In this document: positions 33,077-42,443 of the stretch, piece after piece | How the letters are laid out: each line of letters starts with the position of its first letter | How positions within the stretch are numbered: position 1 is the first letter of the stretch | Notes under the pieces: model-generated | What the model was told of the DNA's origin: nothing | Database searches by the model: none | What the model saw: only the letters and a program-made list of their open reading frames with translations | Program-made: the position numbers and the translations under genes | Source: Verrucomicrobiia bacterium | Lineage (GTDB): Bacteria; Verrucomicrobiota; Verrucomicrobiia; Verrucomicrobiales; Akkermansiaceae | Length of the DNA stretch: 64,000 nt | Assembly (NCBI GenBank): GCA_030432565.1 | Contig: JAUIGV010000016.1 | Coordinates: 1 to 64,000 of the forward strand | Direction of reading: 5' to 3'

Positions 33077-33381
33077 GTGTAATCAAACTGGAGAATATTG
33101 CCGTGATCGGGAATGAGCTTGCCTTGGCCTGGGGTGATGGCGGCGAAACTTATCTGGGCTTTGAGCGGCTGCGGCGGGCCTGTCCGTGTGCTGCCTGCCA
33201 GGGTGAACCTGATGTAACGGGTAAGGTTTTGGTTCCCAAGGTCGTTCACACGGCGAAGAGTTTTGAGCTTCAGCGGCATCAGATCGTTGGTGGCTATGCG
33301 ATCCAGTTTTTCTGGGCGGATGGGCATGGCACCGGGATTTACTCCTTTGATTTTTTGAGGAGGCTTGGTGAGAGTCCATAG
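33073..33381 (+). CDS. DUF971 / GBBH-like N-terminal domain protein
   Basis: 102 residues. It matches the small family related to the N-terminal domain of gamma-butyrobetaine hydroxylase. Conserved LRRACPCAACQGEPD (about 33-47) carries three Cys that probably bind zinc or an iron-sulphur site. GGYAIQFFWADGHGTGIYSFDFLRRL is the typical end, broken here only by length limits of this note. Its function is not firmly known; some members are tied to iron-sulphur cluster assembly. It overlaps the yggS-type gene by four bases. Confidence 0.85.
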   Translation: MSVIKLENIAVIGNELALAWGDGGETYLGFERLRRACPCAACQGEPDVTGKVLVPKVVHTAKSFELQRHQIVGGYAIQFFWADGHGTGIYSFDFLRRLGESP

Positions 33382-33393
33382 TTGATCGGGCCC

Positions 33394-33422
33394 AAAAAAA
33401 GCGAGCCACCACAGTGGCCCGC
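33394..33422 (-). terminator. Terminator of the helical periplasmic protein gene
   Basis: On the minus strand GCGGGCCAC-TGTG-GTGGCTCGC forms a 9-bp stem (one G-T pair) followed by seven T. It sits 35 bases after the stop at 33457. On the plus strand no T run follows, though the convergent DUF971 transcript may also stop near here. Confidence 0.9.
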
Positions 33423-33456
33423 GTCGATCACGGAGTGATGATTCGTGATGCTCTCT

Positions 33457-35334
33457 TTACTGAAGGGCGACTTGCACCAAGCGCTTGATGCCGTTTTCGG
33501 CTTTCGCGCTCAGAGGGTGAAGGTGCCTGGCCTTGTAAAACCATGAGAGGGCTGAGCCGAGGTTTCCGCGCTCCTCGTGTTTCTTGGCATTGTTCAGAGC
33601 GATGGTGAAATCAGCCACCTTCGGGGCCAGCTTTGTCATGAATTGGTTCAAGTCGGGATCATCCGGAAAGCGTTCGTGCACTTCCGAGAGCTCCTCCCAG
33701 GCTGCGTAGTTTTGGCCGATGTTGGACATCTTTTCAGCACCTTTGACGGCGGTTTCAATGGCGGTGATATTGTCCATGACCTGACGAAATTTGGCAGTGC
33801 GATCGGCATCGCCATCGATGCTGGGGCCGAATTCAAAGCGGCGCCGGAAGACTTCGCGGTAGTTCTTCTCGGCGAAGAGGCGGTCGAAGTCGTTGCGCAG
33901 CTGGATGAGGGAACCGCCGGCATTGACGAGTCGATCAAACTCCGCGAGCTTGGGGTTCTGGGGCCAGATTTCCATCGCTTTGCGAATTTCCCCCTGGGCC
34001 TTTTCCATGTCTTTGGCCGCGAGGTGATTCTTGGCCATCATGATGTGCATGTCACTGGCGCGCGTGAAGGTGGCAACGGCGGCTTGGGCCTTGGTGGCAT
34101 CAAAGTCTCCGGCCTTTCCTCTGAGCTCATTGATTTGCTCGGTGGCCTTTGCGTAGTCTTTGGAGTCGATGGCGTTGAGGAGAACATTGGAACCACGGAC
34201 GAACTCGAGGACCTTGCGTTTCTTCTCGCGTTCAAGAGTGTTGATGGAGGGCATAAATTCTCCAACGAGGTAAGCTTCGGCGAGCCGCTTGGAGGCTGAC
34301 TCCAGTTCGCCGCGTTCGACGAGGAACTTGAAGACTTCAACACCCTTGTCGACATCGCGGATGGCTTCGTGGGCGAGCGAGTCGAGAGTGGAAACAGTCG
34401 GGCTGACACCAAGGCTTTCGCTGAAGACCTTGTTGATGTCCGAGTCCTGGTCGATATACAGGGTACCGTCCCCTTCCTTCCAAATCTGGTTGTAGAACCG
34501 GGAAGCCATGATGACGTGCTTAAAGCGACGCTGCGCGAAGAACTGCACCATCAAGGCCTGGTATTGGACCTTGGAGAGCTCATTCTTAACTTTTTGTTCA
34601 AGCTCACGGGTCTTTTTCTGAGCTTCAATCTCAGCGATCCGGCGGACGTGCTCGGCGTATGCGAGTGATTGTGCTCCGCGTCCGATTTGCTGGGCTTGTT
34701 CGGTTTGTTCCTGATTTTCGCCGCCGGCGGGACGGGAGTTTCCGACATTCGGGTCTTGTTCGGTGCGTGCTTTCCAGTCGGCATCGAGGATTGCTTTCTT
34801 TTTTTCCTGCTCCATGCGGGCGAGGAGTTCCTTGGACCGGTTGTCGGCCTTTCGGGAGAGGATGGCAGTGTAAATGGCGTTACTCAGGGAGTCGCAAAGC
34901 TTGGCATCGCCCGGGTAGGTGGATGCTTTTGGGAGAAGGGCGACAGCGTCAAGGAAGACCGGGCCACCCTTGCGATGAGGCGAGAGGAGGTTGAGAATCT
35001 CATCAATGGTATCGCGGTATTCCTGCGCGGCGAAGGTGGCTTCCTCGGGCTCGTTGAGGTATTTTTCAAACCGAGCGGCGACGAGGCGGTTGTTGCTGGC
35101 GGCCCAGGTTTTACCGTTCCAGGAGATGGTGTCGTTGGTGGGGTCAAAGAAGCCGACCTCATTGCCGAGAAGCCCACCATTCGCGTTATTGCCGCCGCCG
35201 GATGACTGGTTGTTATTTGAACGAACGACGGTGTCGCTGGGAGTCGAGTTCGAATTATTGGTGGGAGCCGGGGGAGTGTAGACCTGCCCTAGTGCGGGGA
35301 GGGCGAGCGCGAGGGTGAGTAGGGTGTTTTTCAT
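33457..35334 (-). CDS. Long helical exported protein of unknown function
   Basis: 625 residues. A signal peptide (LLTLALALPALG) is followed by an Asn/Ser/Pro-rich linker (about 20-60). The rest is almost all alpha-helical, with coiled-coil segments near 165-260 (EAQKKTRELEQKVKNELSKVQ) and TPR-like helix pairs toward the end (WPQNPKLAEFDRLVN, NLGSALSWFYKARHLHPLSAKA). No enzyme motif is seen. It is the last of three minus-strand genes with a fused ABC transporter and a small OB-like membrane protein, which suggests a periplasmic scaffold for that transporter. The grouping is positional; the role is inferred. Confidence 0.65.
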   Translation of the reverse strand: MKNTLLTLALALPALGQVYTPPAPTNNSNSTPSDTVVRSNNNQSSGGGNNANGGLLGNEVGFFDPTNDTISWNGKTWAASNNRLVAARFEKYLNEPEEATFAAQEYRDTIDEILNLLSPHRKGGPVFLDAVALLPKASTYPGDAKLCDSLSNAIYTAILSRKADNRSKELLARMEQEKKKAILDADWKARTEQDPNVGNSRPAGGENQEQTEQAQQIGRGAQSLAYAEHVRRIAEIEAQKKTRELEQKVKNELSKVQYQALMVQFFAQRRFKHVIMASRFYNQIWKEGDGTLYIDQDSDINKVFSESLGVSPTVSTLDSLAHEAIRDVDKGVEVFKFLVERGELESASKRLAEAYLVGEFMPSINTLEREKKRKVLEFVRGSNVLLNAIDSKDYAKATEQINELRGKAGDFDATKAQAAVATFTRASDMHIMMAKNHLAAKDMEKAQGEIRKAMEIWPQNPKLAEFDRLVNAGGSLIQLRNDFDRLFAEKNYREVFRRRFEFGPSIDGDADRTAKFRQVMDNITAIETAVKGAEKMSNIGQNYAAWEELSEVHERFPDDPDLNQFMTKLAPKVADFTIALNNAKKHEERGNLGSALSWFYKARHLHPLSAKAENGIKRLVQVALQ

Positions 35335-35363
35335 AACGTTGTCAGGTAGGTGTTGGTTGTAGC

Positions 35364-35759
35364 TTAGAGTTGTTTTACGTCCTCCGCAACCGCGAGACCG
35401 ACCGTGTTGAACTCAATGAGGAAGGTGTATTCGGCTTGTTGGTTGAGGTTTCCGCCCTGAAAGTCCTGCGGGATCATGATGGGCAGGAATTTCGGGTTGG
35501 TTTCCTCGCCGAGCTGGATGGTGACGATTTGCCCGTTTGATTCAATCTTCCGGTCGATGAGCTTGCCCGTGACCTGATAGCGGTTCCCCGAGAGGCTGCG
35601 GCTGTTACCGAGAGCTTGTTCGATATCCAATTCCGGAGCATCGAAGCCGGATGGCTTCCTGTTTAGAAACCAATAGCCTCCTCCGAGGACGAGGAGAAGA
35701 ATGACAGCCCCGATGATAAGAGCCTGGGTATTGACGCCTGAGCTAGCGCGACGAGCCAT
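35364..35759 (-). CDS. Small membrane protein with OB-like domain
   Basis: 131 residues. A short basic N-terminus is followed by one transmembrane helix (about 13-31, ALIIGAVILLLVLGGGYWF). The remainder is a compact beta domain with SGNRYQVTGKLIDRKIESNG and VTIQLGEETNPK, which suggests an OB-type fold, and it ends in VAEDVKQL. It is probably anchored in the inner membrane with the domain in the periplasm. It lies between the ABC transporter gene (24 bases) and the helical exported protein gene (29 bases) in the same direction. The fold guess is by eye; no family name is claimed. Confidence 0.6.
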   Translation of the reverse strand: MARRASSGVNTQALIIGAVILLLVLGGGYWFLNRKPSGFDAPELDIEQALGNSRSLSGNRYQVTGKLIDRKIESNGQIVTIQLGEETNPKFLPIMIPQDFQGGNLNQQAEYTFLIEFNTVGLAVAEDVKQL

Positions 35760-35783
35760 GATTGAAGAAAGATTTGTGGGTGA

Positions 35784-37694
35784 TTAGTGTTCCCATTGCG
35801 GGCGACTGGTGCCAACCCATGAGGCGGCGAGGCCGACCATAATATGGATGACGAGGACGAAAAAGCAGATGTTTGTGGGAGAGAGCTCGGTTTCGCTGAT
35901 TGCGGTGAGAGCGGATTTATAGTCTCCCGAAAGTGAAGCAACGCTGCCCGACCAGGCCCAGTAAGCCGAAATGAACGGGCGGGTGAGGGGTTCAATGTTT
36001 TCCGGCAGGGCCAAAACGGCTCCGGAGAGAGGAAGCTGGAAGCCGACCAGATAGACCGAAAGCAGCGAGGCCTTTTCAGCAGTCCTCATCAGGCTGGAGA
36101 TTCCAAGGCAAACCGAAGTCATCGCAGCATTCACCAGTATCAGAAAAATTGCGTGATCGGTAAAATTGCCCTTAAACGACCAAAATAGCTCCACAAAGCC
36201 CGCCATCCACAGCGATTGGACAAGAACCAGCCCGGACAAGAAGACGACTTTGCTCATGAGATAGGCGATGGGACTGACCCCTCCAAATTTCTCTTTTTCC
36301 AGAATCTGGCGTTCCCCGGCGATTTCGCGGGCGGCGTTGTTGGATCCCATCAGGGAGAGCAGGACGACCTGGAACATGATGATGCCGGACACGGCCGAGC
36401 CCACCTTGAGGCGGTCGGCCTGCACATTGGCTTGTTCCTGGTATTGTTCCTGAAGGCTCGCGCCGGAGGCATTGGTGAATTTCCGCATGTTTTCATTGGC
36501 CCTTGGCGAAAAGAGGACCACAAGAATGGGAAAGCAGACCAAGATGGCGAGTTGGAGGAGGACTTGTCCCCGGTCGCGGAAGAAAATGCGCATTCGTCGA
36601 CCCAGCAGGGTGCTGAACTGGCTGAGCATTCCGGGCGCACGGATTTCGTCTTCGTGAGCGATGGAGGAGTCCTCATCGCCCGGATCTTCAAATTCATCTG
36701 CCGGTAGCTCGAGAAGCCCCTGATCGACCAGATTTTGGCGATTGCGCTCAAGCTTGTCGTAGTAGGTGGGCGAGTGCTTCAGCCACGATGCGCGCCACTT
36801 TTCCGAGGCTTGCTTCGCCAGTTGGGGATAAACCAGTTCGATGTTATCGACCGAGAAGTAGTGGGTGAGTTGTTCCGGGGTGCCGTGATAGGCGACCCGG
36901 CCCTCGTGAAGGACCAAGATGGAATCGTAGAGTTCCAGGTGAGCCAGGGAGTGGGTCACGGAAAGGACAATTCGACCTTCCCGGCGTGAAATATCGTGCA
37001 GAAGGTGGACGATTTCCCTTTCGGACCGGGGGTCCAAGCCGCTGGTGACCTCGTCACAAAGGAGAAGCTTGGGGTGGGAAACCAGCTCCATGGCTAGGCC
37101 AAGGCGGCGTTTTTGACCTCCGGAGAGGACGCTGACGGGGCGGTCTGCGATGGGGGCGAGTCCGGTTTCTTCGAGAACCTTGTCAATTCGCTCGTCGAGA
37201 TCTGGGGATCCTTTGGTTTTCACGCGGAGGCGCGTCGCAGCTTCGACGGACTCGTCAACGCTGAGTTGATCATAGGCGATGGAGAACTGGGGGACGTAGC
37301 CGATTTCATAGGGTTCCAGATCCCCGTCTTCCGATAAATTGCGCCCATTCCACCAAAGAGAACCATCGGATTCGGGGTTGAGCCCGGCGATGGTCTTAAG
37401 CAGGGTCGTTTTGCCGCAGCCGGAAGGTCCCACGATGGCCATAAAGTGGCCCCGGGGGATTTTTAGGCTGGCGCGGTCTACGAGATTTAAGGGTTCACCA
37501 TCTTTTTGAATGGTGAAGCAAACATCTTTCAGTTCGAGCACTGGCTGCGTTGGGTTTGGCGGAGAGGTGTGGGGATCAGCATTTTTACTGTCTGATTTCC
37601 AGAAACCTGTCGAAAATCGTGGAAGATTGAAAGGCAGAAAATCGAGGTGTTTAGCCAGTTTGGCGAACAACCGGGAACGTTCGGTGTTGCCCAT
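35784..37694 (-). CDS. ABCG-type fused ABC transporter
   Basis: 636 residues with the ATPase first and the membrane domain second. Walker A GPSGCGKTT is at 89-97, the signature LSGGQ at 190-194 and Walker B LLLCDE at 210-215, followed by SVTHSLAHLE carrying the switch His. After a linker with an acidic patch (EDPGDEDSS, near 330), an ABC-2 membrane domain has about six helices from residue 375 on, with a large soluble loop between the first two. This domain order is that of ABCG half-transporters, which export lipids or other hydrophobic compounds; it would act as a dimer. The substrate is unknown. It is divergent from accB by 60 bases. Confidence 0.85.
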   Translation of the reverse strand: MGNTERSRLFAKLAKHLDFLPFNLPRFSTGFWKSDSKNADPHTSPPNPTQPVLELKDVCFTIQKDGEPLNLVDRASLKIPRGHFMAIVGPSGCGKTTLLKTIAGLNPESDGSLWWNGRNLSEDGDLEPYEIGYVPQFSIAYDQLSVDESVEAATRLRVKTKGSPDLDERIDKVLEETGLAPIADRPVSVLSGGQKRRLGLAMELVSHPKLLLCDEVTSGLDPRSEREIVHLLHDISRREGRIVLSVTHSLAHLELYDSILVLHEGRVAYHGTPEQLTHYFSVDNIELVYPQLAKQASEKWRASWLKHSPTYYDKLERNRQNLVDQGLLELPADEFEDPGDEDSSIAHEDEIRAPGMLSQFSTLLGRRMRIFFRDRGQVLLQLAILVCFPILVVLFSPRANENMRKFTNASGASLQEQYQEQANVQADRLKVGSAVSGIIMFQVVLLSLMGSNNAAREIAGERQILEKEKFGGVSPIAYLMSKVVFLSGLVLVQSLWMAGFVELFWSFKGNFTDHAIFLILVNAAMTSVCLGISSLMRTAEKASLLSVYLVGFQLPLSGAVLALPENIEPLTRPFISAYWAWSGSVASLSGDYKSALTAISETELSPTNICFFVLVIHIMVGLAASWVGTSRPQWEH

Positions 37695-37753
37695 CTTTAC
37701 AAATTCGTCATACTGCTTACAGAGCAGCTGCTCAACAACCTCTTATCAACTCC

Positions 37754-38239
37754 GTGGACCTCACTGAAATTCGCAAAATCATGAAACTGATGGATGAGCA
37801 TGGCTTGTCTCAGTTTCAGTACGAAAAGGAAGACTTCAATCTCAAGCTCAAGAAGGGCACTGATCTCGAAGAGATCCAGAAGTTAATCGCCTCAGTCCCC
37901 TCAAGTGGCGGTCATGTCCCTGCTCCTGTCTCTGTGGCAGCACCTGCATCAGCCGGTGCGGCACCTGCATCGGCTGCGGACGGCGGAGCCGCGGACGCCC
38001 CATCCGGCGAAGCGATTTCCTCTCCGATGGTCGGAACCTTTTATCGCAAGCCTTCTCCGGACGATCCCGATTTCGTGAATGTGGGAGATACCATCAGCGA
38101 AGGTCAAACGCTCTGCATCATTGAAGCCATGAAGGTCATGAATGAGATCAAGGCCGAGCGTTCCGGGACCATCACCCAGATTTGTGTGGATGACGGAACT
38201 CCGGTTCAGTTCGGAGACGAGCTCTTCCGTGTTCAATAA
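37754..38239 (+). CDS. accB: Biotin carboxyl carrier protein of acetyl-CoA carboxylase
   Basis: 161 residues from GTG 37754, starting VDLTEIRKIMKLMDEHGLSQ, the normal AccB N-terminus. An Ala/Pro-rich hinge (about 55-80) links to the biotinyl domain, with the biotinylated Lys127 in EAMKVMNE. It carries the carboxyl group from biotin carboxylase to the carboxyltransferase in malonyl-CoA synthesis. It begins an operon with accC (16 bases downstream). Confidence 0.97.
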   Translation: MDLTEIRKIMKLMDEHGLSQFQYEKEDFNLKLKKGTDLEEIQKLIASVPSSGGHVPAPVSVAAPASAGAAPASAADGGAADAPSGEAISSPMVGTFYRKPSPDDPDFVNVGDTISEGQTLCIIEAMKVMNEIKAERSGTITQICVDDGTPVQFGDELFRVQ

Positions 38240-38255
38240 ACTTCCCTGATTTATC

Positions 38256-39614
38256 ATGTTTACGCGCGTCCTCGTCGCCAATCGTGGCGAAATCGCCCTT
38301 CGTATCATTCGGGCTTGCCGTGAGTTGGGAGTTGAATCCGTCGCGGTGTATTCCGAGGCGGATGTGGATTCCATGCACGTCCAGCTCGCCGATGATTCGG
38401 TGTGCATCGGCCCGGGCCCCAGCAAGGAAAGCTATCTGAAGCCCGATCGCATCATTGCGGCCGCTGAGATTACCGGGGCGGATGCCATCCATCCCGGATA
38501 CGGATTTCTCTCGGAAAATGCTCGTTTCGCTGAGATTTGCGAAAGCTGTAACATCACCTTCATCGGGCCTTCGGCCGAGGTCATCCGCACGATGGGCGAT
38601 AAAAACACCGCCCGTGCCACGGCAACCGCCAACGGTGTTCCGGTCACTCCTGGTTCGGACGGGATTGTGGCTGATGCCGACGAGGGTCTGAAGGTTGCCA
38701 AAGAGGTTGGATTCCCGGTCATGATCAAGGCGACGGCCGGCGGCGGAGGCCGGGGCATGCGCCCCGCCATGAATGAGGGCGAGTTCAAGTCGCAATTCCA
38801 GGCGGCTTCCAAGGAGGCGGAGGCCTGCTTTAACAATGGCGATTGTTACATCGAGAAGCTGGTCCTTGAGCCTCACCACATTGAATTTCAGGTTCTTGCC
38901 GACAATCACGGGAATTACCTCCATCTTGGTGAGCGCGACTGCTCGATGCAGCGTCGCAACCAGAAAATTATCGAAGAGTGCCCCAGTCCGCTGATTTCCC
39001 CTGAAATGCGGAAGCGCATGGGCGACGCCTCGGTCCGCTTAATCGAATCAATCGGCTATCGGAATGCCGGAACGATTGAGTATTTGGTCAATGCCGACGC
39101 TACTGACTTCTATTTTATGGAGATGAACACCCGGATCCAGGTCGAGCACCCGGTGACCGAGGAGGTGATGGGCTGCGAGCTGATCAAGGAACAAATCCGC
39201 ATCGCGTCCGGCGAGCCTGTTTCCGAACATGTTTTGGGAGTCGAGCCGCGTGGTCATTCCATCGAATGCCGGATTAATGCGGAGGACCCCTACAATAATT
39301 TCACGCCAAGTCCCGGCACCATCGATCTTTGGTATGCTCCGGGCGGAAAAGGGGTTCGGGTGGATACCCACGTTTACTCCGGTTACACGGTTCCTCCATA
39401 TTATGACTCGATGATCGCAAAGCTCATCGTGACGGCCTCGAGCCGCGAGGTTGCCATTGCCCGGATGAAGCGTGCGCTCTCGGAATTCACGATTCGAGGC
39501 ATCAAGACCACCATCCCGTTCCAGCAGGAAATTATCGATCACCCGGATTTCATCGCCGGGAAATACGACATTGCCTGGGTTGCAAACTACCTAAAAGAAA
39601 AGGAAGGGGAGTGA
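38256..39614 (+). CDS. accC: Biotin carboxylase of acetyl-CoA carboxylase
   Basis: 452 residues, standard length. The N-terminal domain starts [20 protein letters not shown]. The ATP-grasp glycine loop [11 protein letters not shown] is near 158-168, [17 protein letters not shown] near 287-303 holds metal and catalytic residues, and the C-terminal domain is complete. It carboxylates biotin on AccB using ATP and bicarbonate. The stop overlaps the GTG start of thiE by four bases (GTGA), indicating translational coupling with an unrelated pathway gene. Confidence 0.98.
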   Translation: MFTRVLVANRGEIALRIIRACRELGVESVAVYSEADVDSMHVQLADDSVCIGPGPSKESYLKPDRIIAAAEITGADAIHPGYGFLSENARFAEICESCNITFIGPSAEVIRTMGDKNTARATATANGVPVTPGSDGIVADADEGLKVAKEVGFPVMIKATAGGGGRGMRPAMNEGEFKSQFQAASKEAEACFNNGDCYIEKLVLEPHHIEFQVLADNHGNYLHLGERDCSMQRRNQKIIEECPSPLISPEMRKRMGDASVRLIESIGYRNAGTIEYLVNADATDFYFMEMNTRIQVEHPVTEEVMGCELIKEQIRIASGEPVSEHVLGVEPRGHSIECRINAEDPYNNFTPSPGTIDLWYAPGGKGVRVDTHVYSGYTVPPYYDSMIAKLIVTASSREVAIARMKRALSEFTIRGIKTTIPFQQEIIDHPDFIAGKYDIAWVANYLKEKEGE

Positions 39615-40243
39615 GGTCGGCTCTGCAAAAAGCATTCCTTTATGGGATTTGCGATCTGGGCTACGTGAAGATCGGGACGGCGGAAGCCGTCGCGCGCGCG
39701 CTTCTGGCCGGGGGTGTGGGAATTTTGCAGCTTCGCGCCAAGGGACATGATCCAAGTGAACTCGGTGATCTCGCGTTGAAGCTTCGGATTCTTTGCGACG
39801 AATTTGAGAAACCCTTCGTGATCAATGACCATCTGGAGCTCGCACTTAAGTGCCAAGCCCATGGGCTTCACCTGGGGCAGGATGATGGTTCGCTGCAGGA
39901 AGCGAGGTCGCAGGTTGGGCCGGAAATGATCCTTGGCCGGTCAACCCACTCTTTGGAGCAGGCCCGGCAGGCTCTCTTGGATCAGGCGGATTACATCGGT
40001 TTTGGCCCCTTGTTTCCAACGCCGACCAAAAAAGGACGCCCCGGAATTGGTTTGGATGAGATCCGCTGCATGCAGGAGGAGGTGGGGCGGCAGATCCCGG
40101 CATTCTGCATCGGTGGAATCAAGCCGGAGAATCTCGAGGAGGTGAAGCAAGCCGGTGCCAGACGCGTTGTGATGGTGTCGCATCTCCTCTCCTCGCCTGA
40201 CCCGGAACAGGAGACCACGAAAATCTTATCCCAACTCTCATGA
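39611..40243 (+). CDS. thiE: Thiamine-phosphate synthase
   Basis: 210 residues from GTG 39611. The barrel signatures are present: [10 protein letters not shown] near 36-45, [20 protein letters not shown] near 69-88, GRSTHS near 109, [13 protein letters not shown] near 135-147 and FCIGGI near 168-173. It joins the thiazole and pyrimidine moieties to make thiamine phosphate. No other thi gene and no TPP riboswitch is visible here; it is transcribed inside the accBC operon. INDH replaces the more common VNDR, a conservative change in the diphosphate site region. It overlaps the kinase gene by four bases (ATGA). Confidence 0.9.
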   Translation: MRSALQKAFLYGICDLGYVKIGTAEAVARALLAGGVGILQLRAKGHDPSELGDLALKLRILCDEFEKPFVINDHLELALKCQAHGLHLGQDDGSLQEARSQVGPEMILGRSTHSLEQARQALLDQADYIGFGPLFPTPTKKGRPGIGLDEIRCMQEEVGRQIPAFCIGGIKPENLEEVKQAGARRVVMVSHLLSSPDPEQETTKILSQLS

Positions 40244-41154
40244 AAATACTCGTCGGCGGATCAGTCGCCATTGATAACGTCAAAACCCCCGTGGCAGATG
40301 AAACCAATCTGCTCGGGGGCTCCGCTAGTTATGCTTCGCTGGCCGCGGCAAAGCTTTCCTCTCCTGTCCATTTGGTGGGAATCATTGGCAATGATTTCCC
40401 CCCGGAGCATCTCGAGATGTTGAGTGATCAGGGCGTCGATTTGTCGGGCCTGGAGCGCTCCGACCAAGCTTCCTTCACCTGGACCGGCGAATATCACGAA
40501 AACATGAACGAGCGGACCACGCACAACGTCGCGATCAATGTGCTGGAGCACTGGCAGGTTTCGGTCCCGGCCGGCCTGGCGGACTCGCCCTTCGTTGTTT
40601 TGGCCAACATGGCTCCTGTCAATCAGCTCCAAATGCTGGATCAGTGCATTGCGGAAGAAAAATTTGTCGTCGCGGACACCATGGATCTCTGGATTACCGT
40701 TGCCAATGATGAACTGCACGAGGTTCTGAAGCGGATTGACCTTCTGGTTATCAACGAAAGCGAAGCGCGGGAGTTTGCAGGTACGAATAATCTCGTACTC
40801 GCCGGCGAAAGGTTGCTTGAAAAAGGACCTCGTTACGTCGTGGTAAAACTCGGCGAATTTGGGGCCAAATTGTTTGGCCCTGATGGAGATTTCTTCCGTT
40901 GTGGAGCCTGGCCCTTGCGCGACCTGGCGGATCCGACCGGTGCCGGAGATACCTTCCTGGGTGGCCTGATCGGAACCCTGGCCGCCGAAGGTGCGGTTTC
41001 CCCGTCGTTCGACCAACTCAAGAAGGCGGTTGTGAACGGATCCATTCTCGCCTCGTTTACCTGCGAAAATTTCTCAACGAAATCCCTGGAATCGGCCGAC
41101 GAAACCGAATTTTCCGATCGTCTCGACAGATTTGAGCGGATTTCAGCCTGGTAG
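40240..41154 (+). CDS. PfkB-family sugar or nucleoside kinase
   Basis: 304 residues. ILVGGSVAIDNV opens the fold and LLGGSASYASLAAAKL supplies the first PfkB signature. DPTGAGDTFLGGL (about 231-243) holds the anion hole and catalytic Asp of the second signature. The family phosphorylates ribose, fructose, adenosine and similar substrates; the specificity of this one is not clear from the motifs. It is the last gene of the accB-accC-thiE group, overlapping thiE by four bases. No terminator was identified after it. Confidence 0.9.
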   Translation: MKILVGGSVAIDNVKTPVADETNLLGGSASYASLAAAKLSSPVHLVGIIGNDFPPEHLEMLSDQGVDLSGLERSDQASFTWTGEYHENMNERTTHNVAINVLEHWQVSVPAGLADSPFVVLANMAPVNQLQMLDQCIAEEKFVVADTMDLWITVANDELHEVLKRIDLLVINESEAREFAGTNNLVLAGERLLEKGPRYVVVKLGEFGAKLFGPDGDFFRCGAWPLRDLADPTGAGDTFLGGLIGTLAAEGAVSPSFDQLKKAVVNGSILASFTCENFSTKSLESADETEFSDRLDRFERISAW

Positions 41155-41250
41155 CCCGCTCAACGAATCCCGTAACCAAAGGATCCAGGGCCAAAGTGTT
41201 AATGTTTTGCGAAATAAATCAAATTTTCTCAAAAACTTTTAAGAATGCCA

Positions 41251-41279
41251 TTGACGCCCCCCCTCTTTTGACGATAGCT
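41251..41279 (+). promoter_or_regulatory. Candidate promoter of the duplicated secreted-protein gene
   Basis: TTGACG at 41251-41256 is followed 16-17 bases later by GATAGCT, a partial -10 match, about 75 bases before the ATG at 41356. The -35 element is good and the -10 weak. It follows an AT-rich stretch (TTTTCTCAAAAACTTTTAAG). Prediction from sequence only. Confidence 0.35.
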
Positions 41280-41355
41280 TCCCGGTGGATTGCCTGCGGA
41301 AACTCATCGACGTCAAGTCGCTGGGACTTCAACAAAAACAAAAAAGAAAACAAAA

Positions 41356-42405
41356 ATGAAAACTACTACTCTTAAAGCAGCTGCCGCTTTTGGGCTTGGC
41401 GCCCTTCTCATGGGCAGTGCCGCAGCTCAGGAATCAGTCTCCAAGCCCGTGGGCTACGAGACGCTTGAGATCAACCAACAGTTTAACTACGTCGGACTTC
41501 GCCTTCTTGGTGCTCCTCTTGCGACCAGCACTGTTGCAACCGCTGAGAATGCTGAAATCACACTCGCGAGCGGAACCGTTGCTGACGGTCCTGTGATCGT
41601 CGAAGTGATCGACGGAGACGCAGCTGGCGCTGTCGTCGAAGGGACTGCTGCTGGCGGTGTTATCACCGTCCCTGCAAGCCTCCTTGACAATCTTGAGGTC
41701 GACAACGCAGTGACCGTTCGCGCTCCACAGACCCTCGCTTCTGTGTTCGGTGCTGCTGGTGAAAGTCTTACGACCGGCTCTGCTTCCGCTGCCGCTGACC
41801 TCGTGCTGATTCCTGACGGCGCTGGCAACTTCGACACCTACTGGTATTCTTCCGGGGGTTTCGGCGGTGTTGGTGCAGGCTGGAAACAGCTTGATACCGC
41901 TACCAATGCGAGCACCGATGTTGATGGTTCTGCAATCACCTTGGTCTACACGGACGGAATCATCATTCAGAATCGTGGTGCCGATAATAGTATTGTTGTG
42001 AGCGGCTCGGTGAAAACCACCGGAACGACTCCAGCTCTCACGACCCAGTTCAATTACCTCAGCACGGTCTACCCTGCTGGAGCGACTCTTTCTTCCGCTT
42101 TTGACGAGGCTGAGAATCCTGGTGTGCTTCGGGCTGGAACTCTAGATTCCGCTTCTGCTTCCGCCGCTGCGGACTTGGTTTTTGTGCCTAGTGGAGACGG
42201 GTTCAATGTTTACTGGTATTCTTCAGGTGGTTTCGGTGGAGCTGGTGCAGGTTGGAAACAACTTGATTTGACCACCAACGTCAGCACCGATGTAGTGTCA
42301 ACCGAAGTTTCACTTGACTCAGCTTCTGGAATTGTTATCCAGAACCGCGGAGCTCTTCCACAGGGTGTTGCCATTGAGGCACCTGCCTTCTACGCAGATC
42401 TCTAG
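41356..42405 (+). CDS. Secreted protein with an internal duplication
   Basis: 349 residues from ATG 41356, with a signal peptide (MKTTTLKAAAAFGLGALLMGSAAAQ). Two halves repeat the same plan: a FNYLSTVYP/FNYVGLRLL-type strand, SASAAADLV, then YWYSSGGFGG(V/A)GAGWKQLD and a closing IQNRGA. The two YWYSSGG blocks lie near residues 162-183 and 284-305. This layout resembles an uncharacterised verrucomicrobial secreted-protein family (I recall TIGR02597 for it, without certainty). There is no PEP-CTERM tail here, although the next gene, 38 bases away, has one. Function unknown, probably a surface or matrix component. Confidence 0.65.
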   Translation: MKTTTLKAAAAFGLGALLMGSAAAQESVSKPVGYETLEINQQFNYVGLRLLGAPLATSTVATAENAEITLASGTVADGPVIVEVIDGDAAGAVVEGTAAGGVITVPASLLDNLEVDNAVTVRAPQTLASVFGAAGESLTTGSASAAADLVLIPDGAGNFDTYWYSSGGFGGVGAGWKQLDTATNASTDVDGSAITLVYTDGIIIQNRGADNSIVVSGSVKTTGTTPALTTQFNYLSTVYPAGATLSSAFDEAENPGVLRAGTLDSASASAAADLVFVPSGDGFNVYWYSSGGFGGAGAGWKQLDLTTNVSTDVVSTEVSLDSASGIVIQNRGALPQGVAIEAPAFYADL

Positions 42406-42443
42406 GAAGCAAAAGAAACCAGTTCATCCTCATTAAGAAAATT

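Noticed and set aside
37695-37753. Riboswitch (TPP or other) before the accB-accC-thiE operon
   Set aside because: The gap is only 59 bases and shows none of the conserved riboswitch core; too short for one.
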